DNA of 64,000 nt from Pseudomonas bijieensis. GTDB lineage: Bacteria; Pseudomonadota; Gammaproteobacteria; Pseudomonadales; Pseudomonadaceae. Every line of letters begins with the position of its first letter. Position 1 is the stretch's first letter. Positions 8,587 to 17,895 of this stretch are shown piece by piece. Under the pieces are notes generated by a model, which saw only the letters and a list, made by a program, of their open reading frames with translations, was not told the DNA's origin and did no database searches. A program made the translations under genes and the position numbers. Location of the stretch: contig NZ_CP048810.1 in NCBI RefSeq assembly GCF_013347965.1, positions 2,294,001 through 2,358,000 of the forward strand, read 5' to 3'.

Positions 8587-9564
8587 TTAATCCCTGGCTT
8601 CCAACCGATGCTCTACAAACCAGCGATAAGCATCGCCCAGCCCGTCTTCCAGATCTATGGTGGCCTGCCAGCCCAGTGCACGGAGCCGCGAGACATCCAT
8701 CAACTTGCGCGGGGAACCATCAGGTTTGCTTGCATCGAAAGATAGCTGCCCCTTGAAACCGGTGACCTTGGCGATGGTTTCTGCAAGCTCGCGAATCGTA
8801 CAGTCTTTACCAGTCCCCACGTTGATATGCGACAACATTGGTTGGGTATTGGCCTGATAAGTAGCACCATCAAGCTGCATAACATGGACGCTGGCCGCTG
8901 CCATGTCATCGACATGCAGGAACTCACGCATCGGATTGCCGCTACCCCAGATGACCACTTCGGCCTGATCCGCCTGCACGGCCTCGTGGAAGCGGCGAAG
9001 CAATGCCGGAATCACGTGGCTGTTTTGTGGATGATAATTATCATGAGGTCCATAAAGATTGGTTGGCATGACACTGCGGTAGTCACGACCATATTGGCGA
9101 TTATAGCTCTCACACAACTTGATCCCGGCAATCTTGGCGATCGCATAAGGCTCGTTGGTCGGTTCCAGAACTCCGGTCAGCAACGCGTCTTCCTTCATAG
9201 GTTGAATCGCATGCTTGGGGTAGATGCAGGAAGATCCAAGAAACAACAACCGTTGGACGTCCGACGCGTGAGCCGCTTGAATCACATTCGACTGAATCAT
9301 CAAGTTGTCGTAAATGAAGTCCGCGGGGAACGTATTGTTAGCATGAATTCCTCCGACTTTGGCCGCCGCAAGATACACCTGATCAATTCGGTGCTCGGCG
9401 AAGTAGGCGCGTACCGCTCGCTGATCCAGCAAATCCAGTTCGTCCCGTCCGGCGCAAAGAACGGAGCGATAACCCAGGGCTTGAAGGCGGCGCACGATGG
9501 CCGAGCCGACCATACCTCGATGGCCCGCGACAAAAATGTTCTGGTTCAATTCACGGGACATCAT
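8587..9564 (-). CDS. fcl: GDP-L-fucose synthase
   Basis: A 325-residue NADPH-dependent epimerase-reductase that converts GDP-4-keto-6-deoxy-D-mannose to GDP-L-fucose. It shows the Rossmann motif [10 protein letters not shown] near residue 14, SSCIYP, and the catalytic YAIAK. The C-terminal substrate-binding part includes HNVGTG-like HINVGTG. Its start (tandem ATG ATG) overlaps the gmd stop, a tight coupling expected for consecutive pathway enzymes. Length and motifs match WcaG/Fcl. An alternative 4-reductase (giving GDP-rhamnose or similar) would lack this family signature. Confidence 0.93.
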   Translation of the reverse strand: MMSRELNQNIFVAGHRGMVGSAIVRRLQALGYRSVLCAGRDELDLLDQRAVRAYFAEHRIDQVYLAAAKVGGIHANNTFPADFIYDNLMIQSNVIQAAHASDVQRLLFLGSSCIYPKHAIQPMKEDALLTGVLEPTNEPYAIAKIAGIKLCESYNRQYGRDYRSVMPTNLYGPHDNYHPQNSHVIPALLRRFHEAVQADQAEVVIWGSGNPMREFLHVDDMAAASVHVMQLDGATYQANTQPMLSHINVGTGKDCTIRELAETIAKVTGFKGQLSFDASKPDGSPRKLMDVSRLRALGWQATIDLEDGLGDAYRWFVEHRLEARD

Positions 9565-10682
9565 CAGTTCTCCACAGCGACCGGAACATCATGACCGTGT
9601 TGCTTGAGCAAGGCATGGCGCTGAGCGACCTTGAGGTCTTCGCGGACCATTTCGGCACACATCTCCTGCACGGTGATTTCCGGCACCCAGCCCAGGTTCT
9701 TCTTGGCTTTGCTAGGATCCCCCAACAAGGTTTCAACCTCGGCGGGCCGGAAATAACGCGGATCAACACGTACTATTACGTCCCCGACATTCAACGCCAG
9801 TGCCAACTCGCCGTCAATGCGCTCGACCACAGCGCGCTCTTCTACACCCTCGCCCTCAAAGCGCAAGGTAATCCCCAGCTCAGCTGCGGACCAGCGCACG
9901 AACTCACGTACCGAATATTGCACACCGGTGGCGATCACGTAGTCTTCCGGTTGGTCCTGCTGCAGCATCATCCACTGCATGCGTACGTAATCCTTTGCAT
10001 GCCCCCAATCGCGCAACGCATCCATATTGCCTAGAAACAGACACTGCTCCAGCCCTTGAGAAATGTTCGCCAAGGCCCGGGTAATCTTGCGCGTCACGAA
10101 AGTCTCGCCACGACGTGGGGACTCATGGTTGAACAAGATGCCATTGCAGGCATACATACCATAGGCTTCGCGGTAGTTCACTGTGATCCAGTAGGCGTAG
10201 AGTTTTGCCACGGCATACGGAGAACGCGGATAGAAAGGAGTCGTTTCCCGTTGCGGAGTTTCCTGCACCAGGCCATACAGTTCAGAAGTCGATGCTTGAT
10301 AAAAACGGGTTTTTTTCTCCAACCCCAACAAACGAATCGCTTCAAGGATCCGCAAGGTGCCCATCGCATCGACATCAGCGGTGTATTCAGGAGACTCGAA
10401 ACTCACGGCAACGTGAGACTGGGCCCCTAGGTTGTAGACTTCATCCGGCTGAACTTCCTTGATGATCCGGGTGAGGTTCGAGGAGTCGCTCAGGTCGCCA
10501 TAATGAAGGACAAAATTACGGTTATCGACATGTGGATCCTGATAGATATGATCGACACGCTGAGTATTAAAGGAGGAAGCTCGACGTTTGATGCCGTGGA
10601 CTTCGTAACCTTTCTCAAGTAACAGTTCAGCCAGATAGGACCCATCTTGCCCTGTAACCCCGGTAATTAAAGCTCTTTTCAT
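9564..10682 (-). CDS. gmd: GDP-mannose 4,6-dehydratase
   Basis: A 372-residue NADP-dependent dehydratase that makes GDP-4-keto-6-deoxy-D-mannose. ATG at 10682 is chosen because it follows GGGAG and gives the standard start [19 protein letters not shown]; the 20 upstream in-frame codons lie in the wzy-gmd gap. Active-site features are [17 protein letters not shown] and the C-terminal [16 protein letters not shown] block that binds GDP-mannose. With manC and fcl it forms a complete GDP-L-fucose route from mannose-6-phosphate. It is well conserved and GC-rich compared with the wzy gene just upstream. Confidence 0.95.
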   Translation of the reverse strand: MKRALITGVTGQDGSYLAELLLEKGYEVHGIKRRASSFNTQRVDHIYQDPHVDNRNFVLHYGDLSDSSNLTRIIKEVQPDEVYNLGAQSHVAVSFESPEYTADVDAMGTLRILEAIRLLGLEKKTRFYQASTSELYGLVQETPQRETTPFYPRSPYAVAKLYAYWITVNYREAYGMYACNGILFNHESPRRGETFVTRKITRALANISQGLEQCLFLGNMDALRDWGHAKDYVRMQWMMLQQDQPEDYVIATGVQYSVREFVRWSAAELGITLRFEGEGVEERAVVERIDGELALALNVGDVIVRVDPRYFRPAEVETLLGDPSKAKKNLGWVPEITVQEMCAEMVREDLKVAQRHALLKQHGHDVPVAVEN

Positions 10683-10704
10683 GCTCCCATTCTCCCAGTC
10701 ATTT

Positions 10705-11847
10705 TTAAGTTCTGGCAACGACAGACGAATCCGCCTCGCCATGCGAAGGAAGCAATATCACTTCTCTTCTAAAATTGGGTGTAAACCGCCTGAAATACCA
10801 ATAGAAAACCAGCGGAAAAACCAAAAAATCCATTAAGTTAAACAAATAAAATATATCAAACGCAGCTCGAAACAGGTACAAAAAAAGCACAACCATCAAC
10901 AAATACTGCTTGTCAAGAATTAATCTGACAAATGAAGCACCAACGATAAAGAGGAAGAAAAATATTGAAACACCGAAAAAAGAATGCAGTCGCAAGAAAG
11001 CACTATGAGGATTACCACCAAAGGCTTCGACCATCGGTACGCTTGTTAAATTTACTCCAGCAAAAAAACCAACCAGATCCAAATGTGCAAAATAATCTTG
11101 AGCAATATAATATCGATCACTTTCCAACCCCGCAGCCAAATTTGTACGAGACTGCACAAGATCATAAAAATACTCCCACCCCACAACCAAAACAACAAAA
11201 CCCATAACAGCCATTACCGAAAACGCGAGAATACTTTTCCTCCATAAGACACATAACAAAAGCACAAAAGAAACAAAAACCCCATTACGACTATACAAAG
11301 GAATACTTATCAAGAACACCAAAACAAACAAGATCACCGATATAGACTTACCTGCATACTCTCGGGAAAAAATATACCCACTTGCAAGCGCCAACAATAT
11401 TCCAGAATATACATTTCGACTCGACCCGACAAGCACCTTGTTAAACTCTGCCGCCCCATACCCCTTCACCAGAATCAGCCAGATCGTAACAGTCAAGAAC
11501 ATAAAGAAGGGAAGCTCAAAGAATACCCACGTCTTCCGAAACTCCACTGCATACCAGGCAATACCAAGTCCTGAAACGAAAACAAAGACCGTGAAGACAC
11601 TTCTGTATTCTGACCAATCATAGTTAAACAACGAAAAAATAAACAAACAGAAAAACAAAAGCACTAGACCGAAAAAAGATAAGCCACTTCGTCCTCGAGA
11701 AACCGAAAGCATGACAGCGAATACAACGACTCCAACGGCCACTGCCCCCGTACGATAACTAATTTCTCCGTAATAAAAAGCCAACGCAGAAAGAACAATA
11801 TAAATACACGCATAAAAAAATGCGCTACCTCGAAGGACAGCGGCCAT
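10705..11847 (-). CDS. wzy: Putative O-antigen polymerase Wzy
   Basis: A 380-residue polytopic protein with about ten to eleven predicted hydrophobic helices and few recognisable motifs, as usual for Wzy. A larger hydrophilic stretch in the second half (about residues 230-280, [17 protein letters not shown] then [16 protein letters not shown]) resembles the periplasmic loop with an H-x6-H pattern found in O-antigen ligase/polymerase proteins. The ATG at 11847 has GAGGAAG upstream. The gene is conspicuously AT-rich, as polymerases often are because they are swapped between strains with the repeat unit. It is called Wzy rather than WaaL because the locus contains wzx and wzz but no other polymerase candidate. 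Confidence 0.78.
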   Translation of the reverse strand: MAAVLRGSAFFYACIYIVLSALAFYYGEISYRTGAVAVGVVVFAVMLSVSRGRSGLSFFGLVLLFFCLFIFSLFNYDWSEYRSVFTVFVFVSGLGIAWYAVEFRKTWVFFELPFFMFLTVTIWLILVKGYGAAEFNKVLVGSSRNVYSGILLALASGYIFSREYAGKSISVILFVLVFLISIPLYSRNGVFVSFVLLLCVLWRKSILAFSVMAVMGFVVLVVGWEYFYDLVQSRTNLAAGLESDRYYIAQDYFAHLDLVGFFAGVNLTSVPMVEAFGGNPHSAFLRLHSFFGVSIFFFLFIVGASFVRLILDKQYLLMVVLFLYLFRAAFDIFYLFNLMDFLVFPLVFYWYFRRFTPNFRREVILLPSHGEADSSVVART

Positions 11848-11879
11848 TTAAATCTTCCTCACGAAATTAATGCCTGCCA

Positions 11880-12779
11880 TCATTCCAACTCAGCCCACCC
11901 CAGAATTTCGGCCGATGGAGACAACTTACTTGCCGCCAATATTTCTACACCGTATTTTTTTAGCTCGTGCTTTAGCGCTTTTATTACCGCCACCACTCCG
12001 ACACCGTTCTCGCCGATCGCGGTTTTATGCAACTCGAAGCCACCCTCATCTGGATTTATCGGTTGCGGCAACGCCCCATTATTGAAAATAATCTCAGAAG
12101 CGTCACGTCCATAAAAGTGCGGCCCCTGAAAATCCAGACCGTGAACGATAATCTTCTTAAAACCCATCATTTTGGCCAAAACAGCCAAACCAACGACACT
12201 GGATACTGCTTGGGGCAAGCCTTGGGTTTCCGCACACATCTGCGCCACTATGGGAGCAACGCCTTTGTTGCCAAAAATCCTGAAATGTCGATCCTTTATA
12301 AAGAATGCTTTATCCGAATACAGCGTACCGATAAGACCCATCGAATTTTTTAATTCAGATAAGTTCTTGAAAATAACTTTTGCATTCGCATAAACATTAA
12401 GTTTCTCCAAAGCAAAAAATGTTTGATAGGTATTCACAAAAAAACGCAAATCCTTAACTGACGCATTCTCAATGAAATGCAAGTCGGGATCATTACATTT
12501 CAAAAATGAAAAATTGAAACCTATAACAAACGATTTTGCACGATCGATAGTTTCATAGGAGTGATTCAGACTCCAACCTGACGCCAGGATATGACATTCA
12601 AGCGAAGAGTCGAACTTATTAGCAGAAGCAACAAACTCCTGCATCCCCAGCCGCTTCAGCTTGGAAGCTCGCACCTCTTGCAAAATGGATTCAAGCCAAA
12701 GTATTAGCCGTGCACACAAGAGCTGAAGTGGCAGCGGTAACTTTCCGAGAGCCACTCTGATATTTTTTTTACTTAACAT
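11880..12779 (-). CDS. Putative nonulosonate (pseudaminate) transferase, sialyltransferase-like
   Basis: A 299-residue protein with no close family that I recognise, but with features of GT42-type bacterial sialyltransferases. These are an N-terminal nucleotide-binding block (CHILASGWSLN, in place of the usual GNGPSL), a central SSVVGLAVLAKMMGFKKI followed by VHGLDF (compare TSG...LGYKEIYLSGIDF), and a later His-containing block before VIKALKHELKKYGVEIL and a PSAEIL ending. It directly follows pseI, overlapping by 11 bp, so it is the natural candidate to use the CMP-activated sugar. A DUF115/MptE-like fold is the main alternative. The gene is AT-rich like its wzy neighbour. The function is inferred, not shown. 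Confidence 0.6.
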   Translation of the reverse strand: MLSKKNIRVALGKLPLPLQLLCARLILWLESILQEVRASKLKRLGMQEFVASANKFDSSLECHILASGWSLNHSYETIDRAKSFVIGFNFSFLKCNDPDLHFIENASVKDLRFFVNTYQTFFALEKLNVYANAKVIFKNLSELKNSMGLIGTLYSDKAFFIKDRHFRIFGNKGVAPIVAQMCAETQGLPQAVSSVVGLAVLAKMMGFKKIIVHGLDFQGPHFYGRDASEIIFNNGALPQPINPDEGGFELHKTAIGENGVGVVAVIKALKHELKKYGVEILAASKLSPSAEILGWAELE

Positions 12780-13827
12780 AAAAATCTTTTATCTTGACAG
12801 GAGTATTCTTATCAATATCTCGAGTCGTCACGCTACCCACCACGGAGTCCATTAGCTTTGGATGCAAGCCAAATCCTGGCCTGACGCTCCTCACCGAATC
12901 AGCAGTGATGACGTCGCCTGCTTTCAAAGTTCTCACAAAATACAATGACCGCCGAAACTGCACGTTCCCTTGCTCACTAGATTTCCGGCCATAATCAACC
13001 CTTCCCAACGCAGCCCATGCAGTCTTACTGTCCCGACACAAAGCTACGAGTTCTGCAGGCTCAAGAGAGAAACTGTCATCAGGGCCACCACCACTCCGAT
13101 CAAGAGTAAAGTGCTTTTCAATGATTGAAGCACCCAGTGCAACACTGGTTATTGCAGTAGTATTATCTAATGTGTGATCGGACAAACCAGTCACCAGCCC
13201 GTGACGCTGGATCATGTCAGGTATTGTACGCAGGTTATAGTCATGCGCCGGGGCAGGATAACCACTTACACAGTGCAATACTGCCAGCTCTTTACAACCT
13301 CCCTCACGAGCAGCCTCAATAGCTTCTGCTATCTCCTCGGCGTCAGCCATCCCAGTGGAAATAATCATGGGTTTACCGGTGCTGGCAACATATTTGATGA
13401 GTGGTAAGTCAATAGCCTCAAAAGATGCAATTTTATAGGCTGGAGCATTTAACCCTTCCAGCAGATCGACCGCCGTATTATCGAACGGAGAACTGAAGAT
13501 TGTAATGTCTAATTTACGCGCATAATCAAAAAGCGGCGCGTGCCACTCCCAAGGCATATGAGCTTCTTGATAAAGCTCATAAAGTGTCCGCCCATCCCAA
13601 AGTCCACCGTTGATCTTGAAATCTGGAGAGTCGCAATCCAGCGTAATGGTATCGGCCGTGTAGGTTTGCAACTTGACCGCATCAGCACCAGTTTTTTTGG
13701 CTTCTTCGATAATTCTCTTTGCGGTTTCAAAGTTACCGTTATGGTTAGCAGACAACTCAGCTATTATATACGGCGGCTCATCAACACCGATCGTTCGACC
13801 TGCAATTGTAATAGTAGGATTTGTCAT
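12769..13827 (-). CDS. pseI: Pseudaminic acid synthase
   Basis: A NeuB-family enzyme that condenses 6-deoxy-AltdiNAc with phosphoenolpyruvate to pseudaminic acid. The protein is 352 residues from ATG 13827, which lies one base after the pseH stop with AGGA upstream. A longer frame from 13860 would run into pseH and is less likely. The TIM barrel opens with IIAELSANHNGN and includes DAVKLQTYTADT, FSSPFD, KIASFE and STGMA. The C-terminal SAF/antifreeze-like domain (about 285-350) contains SLYFVRTLKAGDVIT and RPGFG. The SANHNGN-type start distinguishes PseI from sialic acid synthases. Confidence 0.94.
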   Translation of the reverse strand: MTNPTITIAGRTIGVDEPPYIIAELSANHNGNFETAKRIIEEAKKTGADAVKLQTYTADTITLDCDSPDFKINGGLWDGRTLYELYQEAHMPWEWHAPLFDYARKLDITIFSSPFDNTAVDLLEGLNAPAYKIASFEAIDLPLIKYVASTGKPMIISTGMADAEEIAEAIEAAREGGCKELAVLHCVSGYPAPAHDYNLRTIPDMIQRHGLVTGLSDHTLDNTTAITSVALGASIIEKHFTLDRSGGGPDDSFSLEPAELVALCRDSKTAWAALGRVDYGRKSSEQGNVQFRRSLYFVRTLKAGDVITADSVRSVRPGFGLHPKLMDSVVGSVTTRDIDKNTPVKIKDFYVK

Positions 13828-13828
13828 A

Positions 13829-14359
13829 TTATTGATTCCTATTGCCTGACTGCCACTCATCGCTCAATAAACCGAAGCAGATGACCGCATGATAATTTTC
13901 GCCATCATAGTGCTGATCGCGCAGAACGCCTTCCTGCTGAAATCCCAAACCATGATGAAATTGAATTGACCGTTCATTGAATGCAAGTGCCTGACCACAA
14001 ACCTTATGCAGATTGAGGTGATTAAAAGCATAATCCAGAGCAGCTTTCCCTAGCTGGCGGCCAGTACCCTTAACAGCGTCCGGTGCAATGTAGAATCCCC
14101 AGTCCGCCACTGCGGACGAGCTAAGTTCCGTTATATTCACAAAGCCTTGAGGTTTTTCGCCTACCTCAAAAACCAATAGGTGTTTTTTTGAATCCTGGGA
14201 GGCTCGCTCAAACCACGCGCGATGCTCTTCGATTGAGATTTCATGCTGGGTGTACATATAACGACGAATCTCTGGATGATTACGCCAAGCCCGGACGACA
14301 TTCAGATCATTCGCTGTCATCTTACGTATCGCTAAACGCATTGCCTGCGAACTATCCAT
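13829..14359 (-). CDS. pseH: UDP-4-amino-4,6-dideoxy-AltNAc N-acetyltransferase
   Basis: A 176-residue GNAT acetyltransferase. The acetyl-CoA motif region is ADWGFYIAPDAVKGTGRQLG, followed by ALDYAFNHLNLHKV and FNERSIQFHHGLGF, typical of RimJ/PseH-type enzymes. It is placed between pseG and pseI and overlaps the pseG stop by 8 bp. In the pathway it would acetylate the 4-amino group made by PseC, giving the 2,4-diacetamido sugar that PseG then hydrolyses. An internal ATG (14341) gives MRLAIRKM and is also possible. The position in a complete pse set makes another GNAT role unlikely. Confidence 0.88.
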   Translation of the reverse strand: MDSSQAMRLAIRKMTANDLNVVRAWRNHPEIRRYMYTQHEISIEEHRAWFERASQDSKKHLLVFEVGEKPQGFVNITELSSSAVADWGFYIAPDAVKGTGRQLGKAALDYAFNHLNLHKVCGQALAFNERSIQFHHGLGFQQEGVLRDQHYDGENYHAVICFGLLSDEWQSGNRNQ

Positions 14360-15473
14360 TCATATCACTCATTTGCTTGAGAACTTGCTGAACCCCCAAG
14401 CCGTCGCAGATTCTACGTGCGTTTTCGCTCAGCGCCGACAATGTACTTTCGTTCGCCAAGGCACGTATAGCTGCTGGCAATTGCACGGGAATATCCCGAA
14501 CCTTTTCGATCAGTTCAACACATCCAGAACTTAACAGCGCCTCGGCACCTGACTTTTGATTATCCGCCAATACCACCATTATTGTGGGGACACCCAGACA
14601 GCATCGCTCCCAGGAGGTACCTCCTGCTGCACCGATAACGATGTCCGACGAGGCCATTCTCTCCCCCATGTCGGTAACATTTACCAGCACTTCGGTCGGC
14701 CATGGCATATTAGTCGCCGCGTCAGCTACTTCCGCCAAGTTAGGTGCATTGAGTCCCATCACAACGCTGATCCGGCAGCTCACTGGCAAAGGACACATTT
14801 TCAAGGCTTGCAACGTCAGTCCAGTAGCATTCGCCTGGTCAATTCCTCCCATCGTAACCAAAATATGTTGAAGGCTTGGAGAGGCTCGCCGTTCCAGACT
14901 TTGCTTGCGAAGTCTGGCAAATTCAGGTCGCAGGAGCGCATATTGCGGACCGACCATCAACCGGCAGCCGTTGGGCACCAATGCCGCATAGTCCAGCTCT
15001 GTGTGCCCCAGATTCTGGTCAAGCAATAAATCACAGATGTGCTTGCGATCAGCGAGATCGTCAATTACCAAAAGACGGAGGGCGAACGCTTGAAGCGCCG
15101 TTTCCCATTGCGTGTCCAAGGCGTAATGATCGACGACTAGCCAGTCAGGTTTCACATCCTCAAGGATCTTTCGGCAGACTTCCGCATCCTTTGATTGAGC
15201 GACACCTAACCAATGAGCATGAGCCGGCTCAACGCGTTGTAAAGCTGGCCTGCCTGAGGAGACGGCGCTGTCAACCGTGCTCAAACGATGAATATTGAAC
15301 CCCTTGCTACAAATCAAATCCAGCAAGTGCCCTGGATGCTCACGGCAAATGAAGTGACATTTCGCCCCCCCATCCCGAAGAGCTTCGGCCAACGTCAGAC
15401 AACGCATGACGTGTCCGCTACCTATTTGCAGCGAGGCGTCCACCCGAAAAGCTACGGTGGTCTTGTTCACCAT
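14352..15473 (-). CDS. pseG: UDP-2,4-diacetamido-2,4,6-trideoxy-beta-L-altropyranose hydrolase
   Basis: It removes UDP from the PseH product before PseI acts. It is a GT-B (MurG-like) fold of 373 residues from ATG 15473; a GTG one codon on forms GTGA with the preceding stop. The N-terminal phosphate-binding loop is RVDASLQIGSGHVMRC, with the catalytic GHxMR histidine. The C-terminal half has VTMGGIDQANATG and GAAGGTSWERCCLGVP, the UDP-binding segment shared with SpsG and MurG. The length is typical of the family plus a slightly longer linker. It follows the SDR gene and overlaps pseH. Confidence 0.92.
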   Translation of the reverse strand: MVNKTTVAFRVDASLQIGSGHVMRCLTLAEALRDGGAKCHFICREHPGHLLDLICSKGFNIHRLSTVDSAVSSGRPALQRVEPAHAHWLGVAQSKDAEVCRKILEDVKPDWLVVDHYALDTQWETALQAFALRLLVIDDLADRKHICDLLLDQNLGHTELDYAALVPNGCRLMVGPQYALLRPEFARLRKQSLERRASPSLQHILVTMGGIDQANATGLTLQALKMCPLPVSCRISVVMGLNAPNLAEVADAATNMPWPTEVLVNVTDMGERMASSDIVIGAAGGTSWERCCLGVPTIMVVLADNQKSGAEALLSSGCVELIEKVRDIPVQLPAAIRALANESTLSALSENARRICDGLGVQQVLKQMSDMNG

Positions 15474-16288
15474 GCCGTCCAACCACCGTCCACGACTACG
15501 TTGGTACCGTTTACAAAAGACGCTGCCGAGGAGGCAAGAAAGAGTATCGGCCCCATTATTTCTTTGGCTTGGCCAATACGCCCCATAGGAACCTTCTGTG
15601 CGAGTTTGGCAATAAACTCAGGAGCGGCCTGTTGTACTTGGATCGACGGAAATGGACCAGGCGAAATTGAATTGATACGAATACCTTCCTTGCCAAACTC
15701 ACATGCCGCGTATTTGCTCCAGTGGATCATCGCGGCCTTGGCTGCACCGTAAAAAGGAGGATTGGTTCCGGCCGCAGAGTCATAGATTCGAGCATCCGGG
15801 CTGACCATGCCATACATCGACCCGACATTGATGACCGATGCCTCGCCCGAAGAGCGCACAGCTCGGCGCATCGCCGGCAGGGCGCATTTTAAAACGTTAT
15901 GAGCGGCCACCAATGACACTTCATAAGCATCGAGATAATGCTCACCGCTGCTGGTTTCCACCGTTCCACCGCCCCCGGCGTAGGCATTATTGATCAATAC
16001 ATGCAGTTCACGCGGAGCAAACCCGTCCATAAAATCCCGCACCTGTATTTCGTCGCTCACATCGAATACAGCCAGCTCGGCGGAAAAGCCTTGGTTCGAC
16101 AATTCCTCAACTAGCAAAGTAGCACGCTCAAAGGAACGGGAATTGACCAGTACATGCGCGCCTGCAGCAGCCACAGCATTGCTCATCGCAATGCCTAGGT
16201 ACCCTGTAGCGCCAGTTATCAGTACGGTTTTGCCAGCCAATGAAAACAACTCGGTTCCGTTGTTCAATCTCACCCCCTCAACCAGCAT
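15467..16288 (-). CDS. Short-chain dehydrogenase/reductase in the pse cluster
   Basis: A classical SDR of about 268-273 residues. The cofactor motif is TGATGYLG (instead of the usual TGxxxGIG), with NNAYAGGG, the serine in NVGSMYG, the active-site YGAAK, and a C-terminal GTNVVVDGGW. It is not one of the six known pseudaminic acid enzymes. Its place between pseF and pseG and its tight overlaps suggest that it modifies the nonulosonate or a precursor. The start is uncertain: ATG 16288 lacks a ribosome site, GTG 16273 overlaps the previous stop as GTGA, and a TTG at 16267 has GAGGGG at good spacing. The substrate is unknown. Confidence 0.82.
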   Translation of the reverse strand: MLVEGVRLNNGTELFSLAGKTVLITGATGYLGIAMSNAVAAAGAHVLVNSRSFERATLLVEELSNQGFSAELAVFDVSDEIQVRDFMDGFAPRELHVLINNAYAGGGGTVETSSGEHYLDAYEVSLVAAHNVLKCALPAMRRAVRSSGEASVINVGSMYGMVSPDARIYDSAAGTNPPFYGAAKAAMIHWSKYAACEFGKEGIRINSISPGPFPSIQVQQAAPEFIAKLAQKVPMGRIGQAKEIMGPILFLASSAASFVNGTNVVVDGGWTAW

Positions 16289-17895
16289 GCAGGGTTCAAT
16301 GCCTGCTCCGTCAACCGAGGACGGGAGGCTTGTAGAGCTGCTATTTGCCCGGGCTCTAACGAGGGTTTACAGAACAGCTTCAGGTTTTCCGAAAGCTGTT
16401 CGATATTTTCCATTCCTACTGCGACCCCATCGACCCAGGTCAATGCTCGCAAGTAGGCGAAACAGAGATCTACAATACTGGCGCGCCCTAAGGTCGAAAC
16501 CTGATTACTCAACCATTCACGCACCGTCGCCGAATCATCCACATGAGCGGAACGCCAGCTCACCTCATTTTCATTAACCAACAGTCCTTGTAACAAGGCG
16601 CTGCGCACATGGATTATGAGCGAGCGGTCTTGTTTGGCCTCCTCAATAAGCGGTATCGAGTCGTCCCAACGCCAGTCCAGAAGGTTACATGGCAATTGGA
16701 TATAACTGACCAGCGGTTCTGCCAACGCCCATTGCAGCTCTACTGGGTTCTGCACAGAAACACCCAGTGCAGCGATGACGCCTTGCTGTCGTAACTCAGA
16801 GAGTCTTTCCCAAGCAGCCCCTTGCCATTGAACAAGCTGGGCAGCACGGTGCAGCATGACTACATCTAGCGTTTTTGATTCCAAATGGTGGCATGATTCG
16901 AAAATACTGGCATCTATAGCCGCTCGCACCCACAAGGAGTCAGCATCTACTGGGCAATCAGCCAGAGGGCTGAGTTTGGTAATGACAGTTGCCCGTCCTT
17001 CCCATCCACCCTTGAAAGCTGCCCCAACAACAGCCTCACTAGTACCGTAGGCACGCGCAGTATCGATATACTTGACGCCGTTGATCACAGCGGTGCGAAG
17101 CATAATACAAGCAAGGGCAAGATCAGGACGACCGGTTTTATTACTGACTCCATAGTTCAGTCCCAATTGCACAGTGCCAAATACCAGCTTATCGGGCGCT
17201 TGAGCCACGACTGGCCCGTCCGGTGAGACTTCCAGCCTTCGCATTAACTCCTGGCAAGGTACGTTTACAGCATCTGTAACCGAGCTGAATACCCTTTGGA
17301 CCACAAGATAATCGTCAAGATTGTCGACTGTGCAGCGCAACAATCCCAGCTCGCGAAATTTATAACGCTCAAAATAACAACGACCAAAGCGTCTGATGAT
17401 TAAAGGCGTTACGTGCTCAGTATCAAAAGCGTCGACAGCATTGTCCAACGCCCAGCGTAGATGCTCGAGTCGGGTAACTTCAGCGCTGACCCCGTAGGGC
17501 AAACCGGACTCTATACCATTGCAACAAAGATATTCGTACTCGCCCTGAACGAAGGCTTCTTCGATTTCATCCAGCAAGTGACCATCTGGAAAAACATTGT
17601 CCGCAGTCAAACGAAAAACAATGGTGTTGTCAGGGTACGCGTCCAACGCTAGGACTATACGTTCCAGAGGGCTTTCCAGACTTCCCCGAAAGCAATTCAA
17701 ACCATGCATATCGAGCACATCGGCGAGCGCATCGTCACTGGCCTGGCTAGAGGTAGCTACGATCACTTCTCGACCGGTGTTAGCCGCACGCTTCGCCGCC
17801 AATACCGCCAGCGGAATACCATTGATGGGTAATAGCACCTTGCCGGGAAGGCGAGACGAAGAAGTCCTCGCCTGCAGTACTGCAACGCTTGTCAT
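16270..17895 (-). CDS. pseF: PseF-type cytidylyltransferase fused to aldo/keto reductase
   Basis: A 541-residue two-domain protein. Residues about 1-235 are a SpsF/CMP-KDO-synthetase-like nucleotidyltransferase (VLQARTSSSRLPGKVL at the start, FRLTADNVFPDG for metal binding, TEHVTPLI), expected to make CMP-pseudaminic acid. Residues about 238-535 are an aldo/keto reductase beginning LVFGTVQLGLNYG. All four AKR catalytic residues can be placed: Asp in IDTA, Tyr in RAYG, Lys in ITKL, His in MLHRA. The start overlaps the pseC stop (ATGA). Standalone PseF proteins are about 230 residues, so the reductase is an addition. It may act on the same sugar together with the adjacent SDR. No stop or frameshift separates the domains. 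Confidence 0.88.
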   Translation of the reverse strand: MTSVAVLQARTSSSRLPGKVLLPINGIPLAVLAAKRAANTGREVIVATSSQASDDALADVLDMHGLNCFRGSLESPLERIVLALDAYPDNTIVFRLTADNVFPDGHLLDEIEEAFVQGEYEYLCCNGIESGLPYGVSAEVTRLEHLRWALDNAVDAFDTEHVTPLIIRRFGRCYFERYKFRELGLLRCTVDNLDDYLVVQRVFSSVTDAVNVPCQELMRRLEVSPDGPVVAQAPDKLVFGTVQLGLNYGVSNKTGRPDLALACIMLRTAVINGVKYIDTARAYGTSEAVVGAAFKGGWEGRATVITKLSPLADCPVDADSLWVRAAIDASIFESCHHLESKTLDVVMLHRAAQLVQWQGAAWERLSELRQQGVIAALGVSVQNPVELQWALAEPLVSYIQLPCNLLDWRWDDSIPLIEEAKQDRSLIIHVRSALLQGLLVNENEVSWRSAHVDDSATVREWLSNQVSTLGRASIVDLCFAYLRALTWVDGVAVGMENIEQLSENLKLFCKPSLEPGQIAALQASRPRLTEQALNPACWLRG

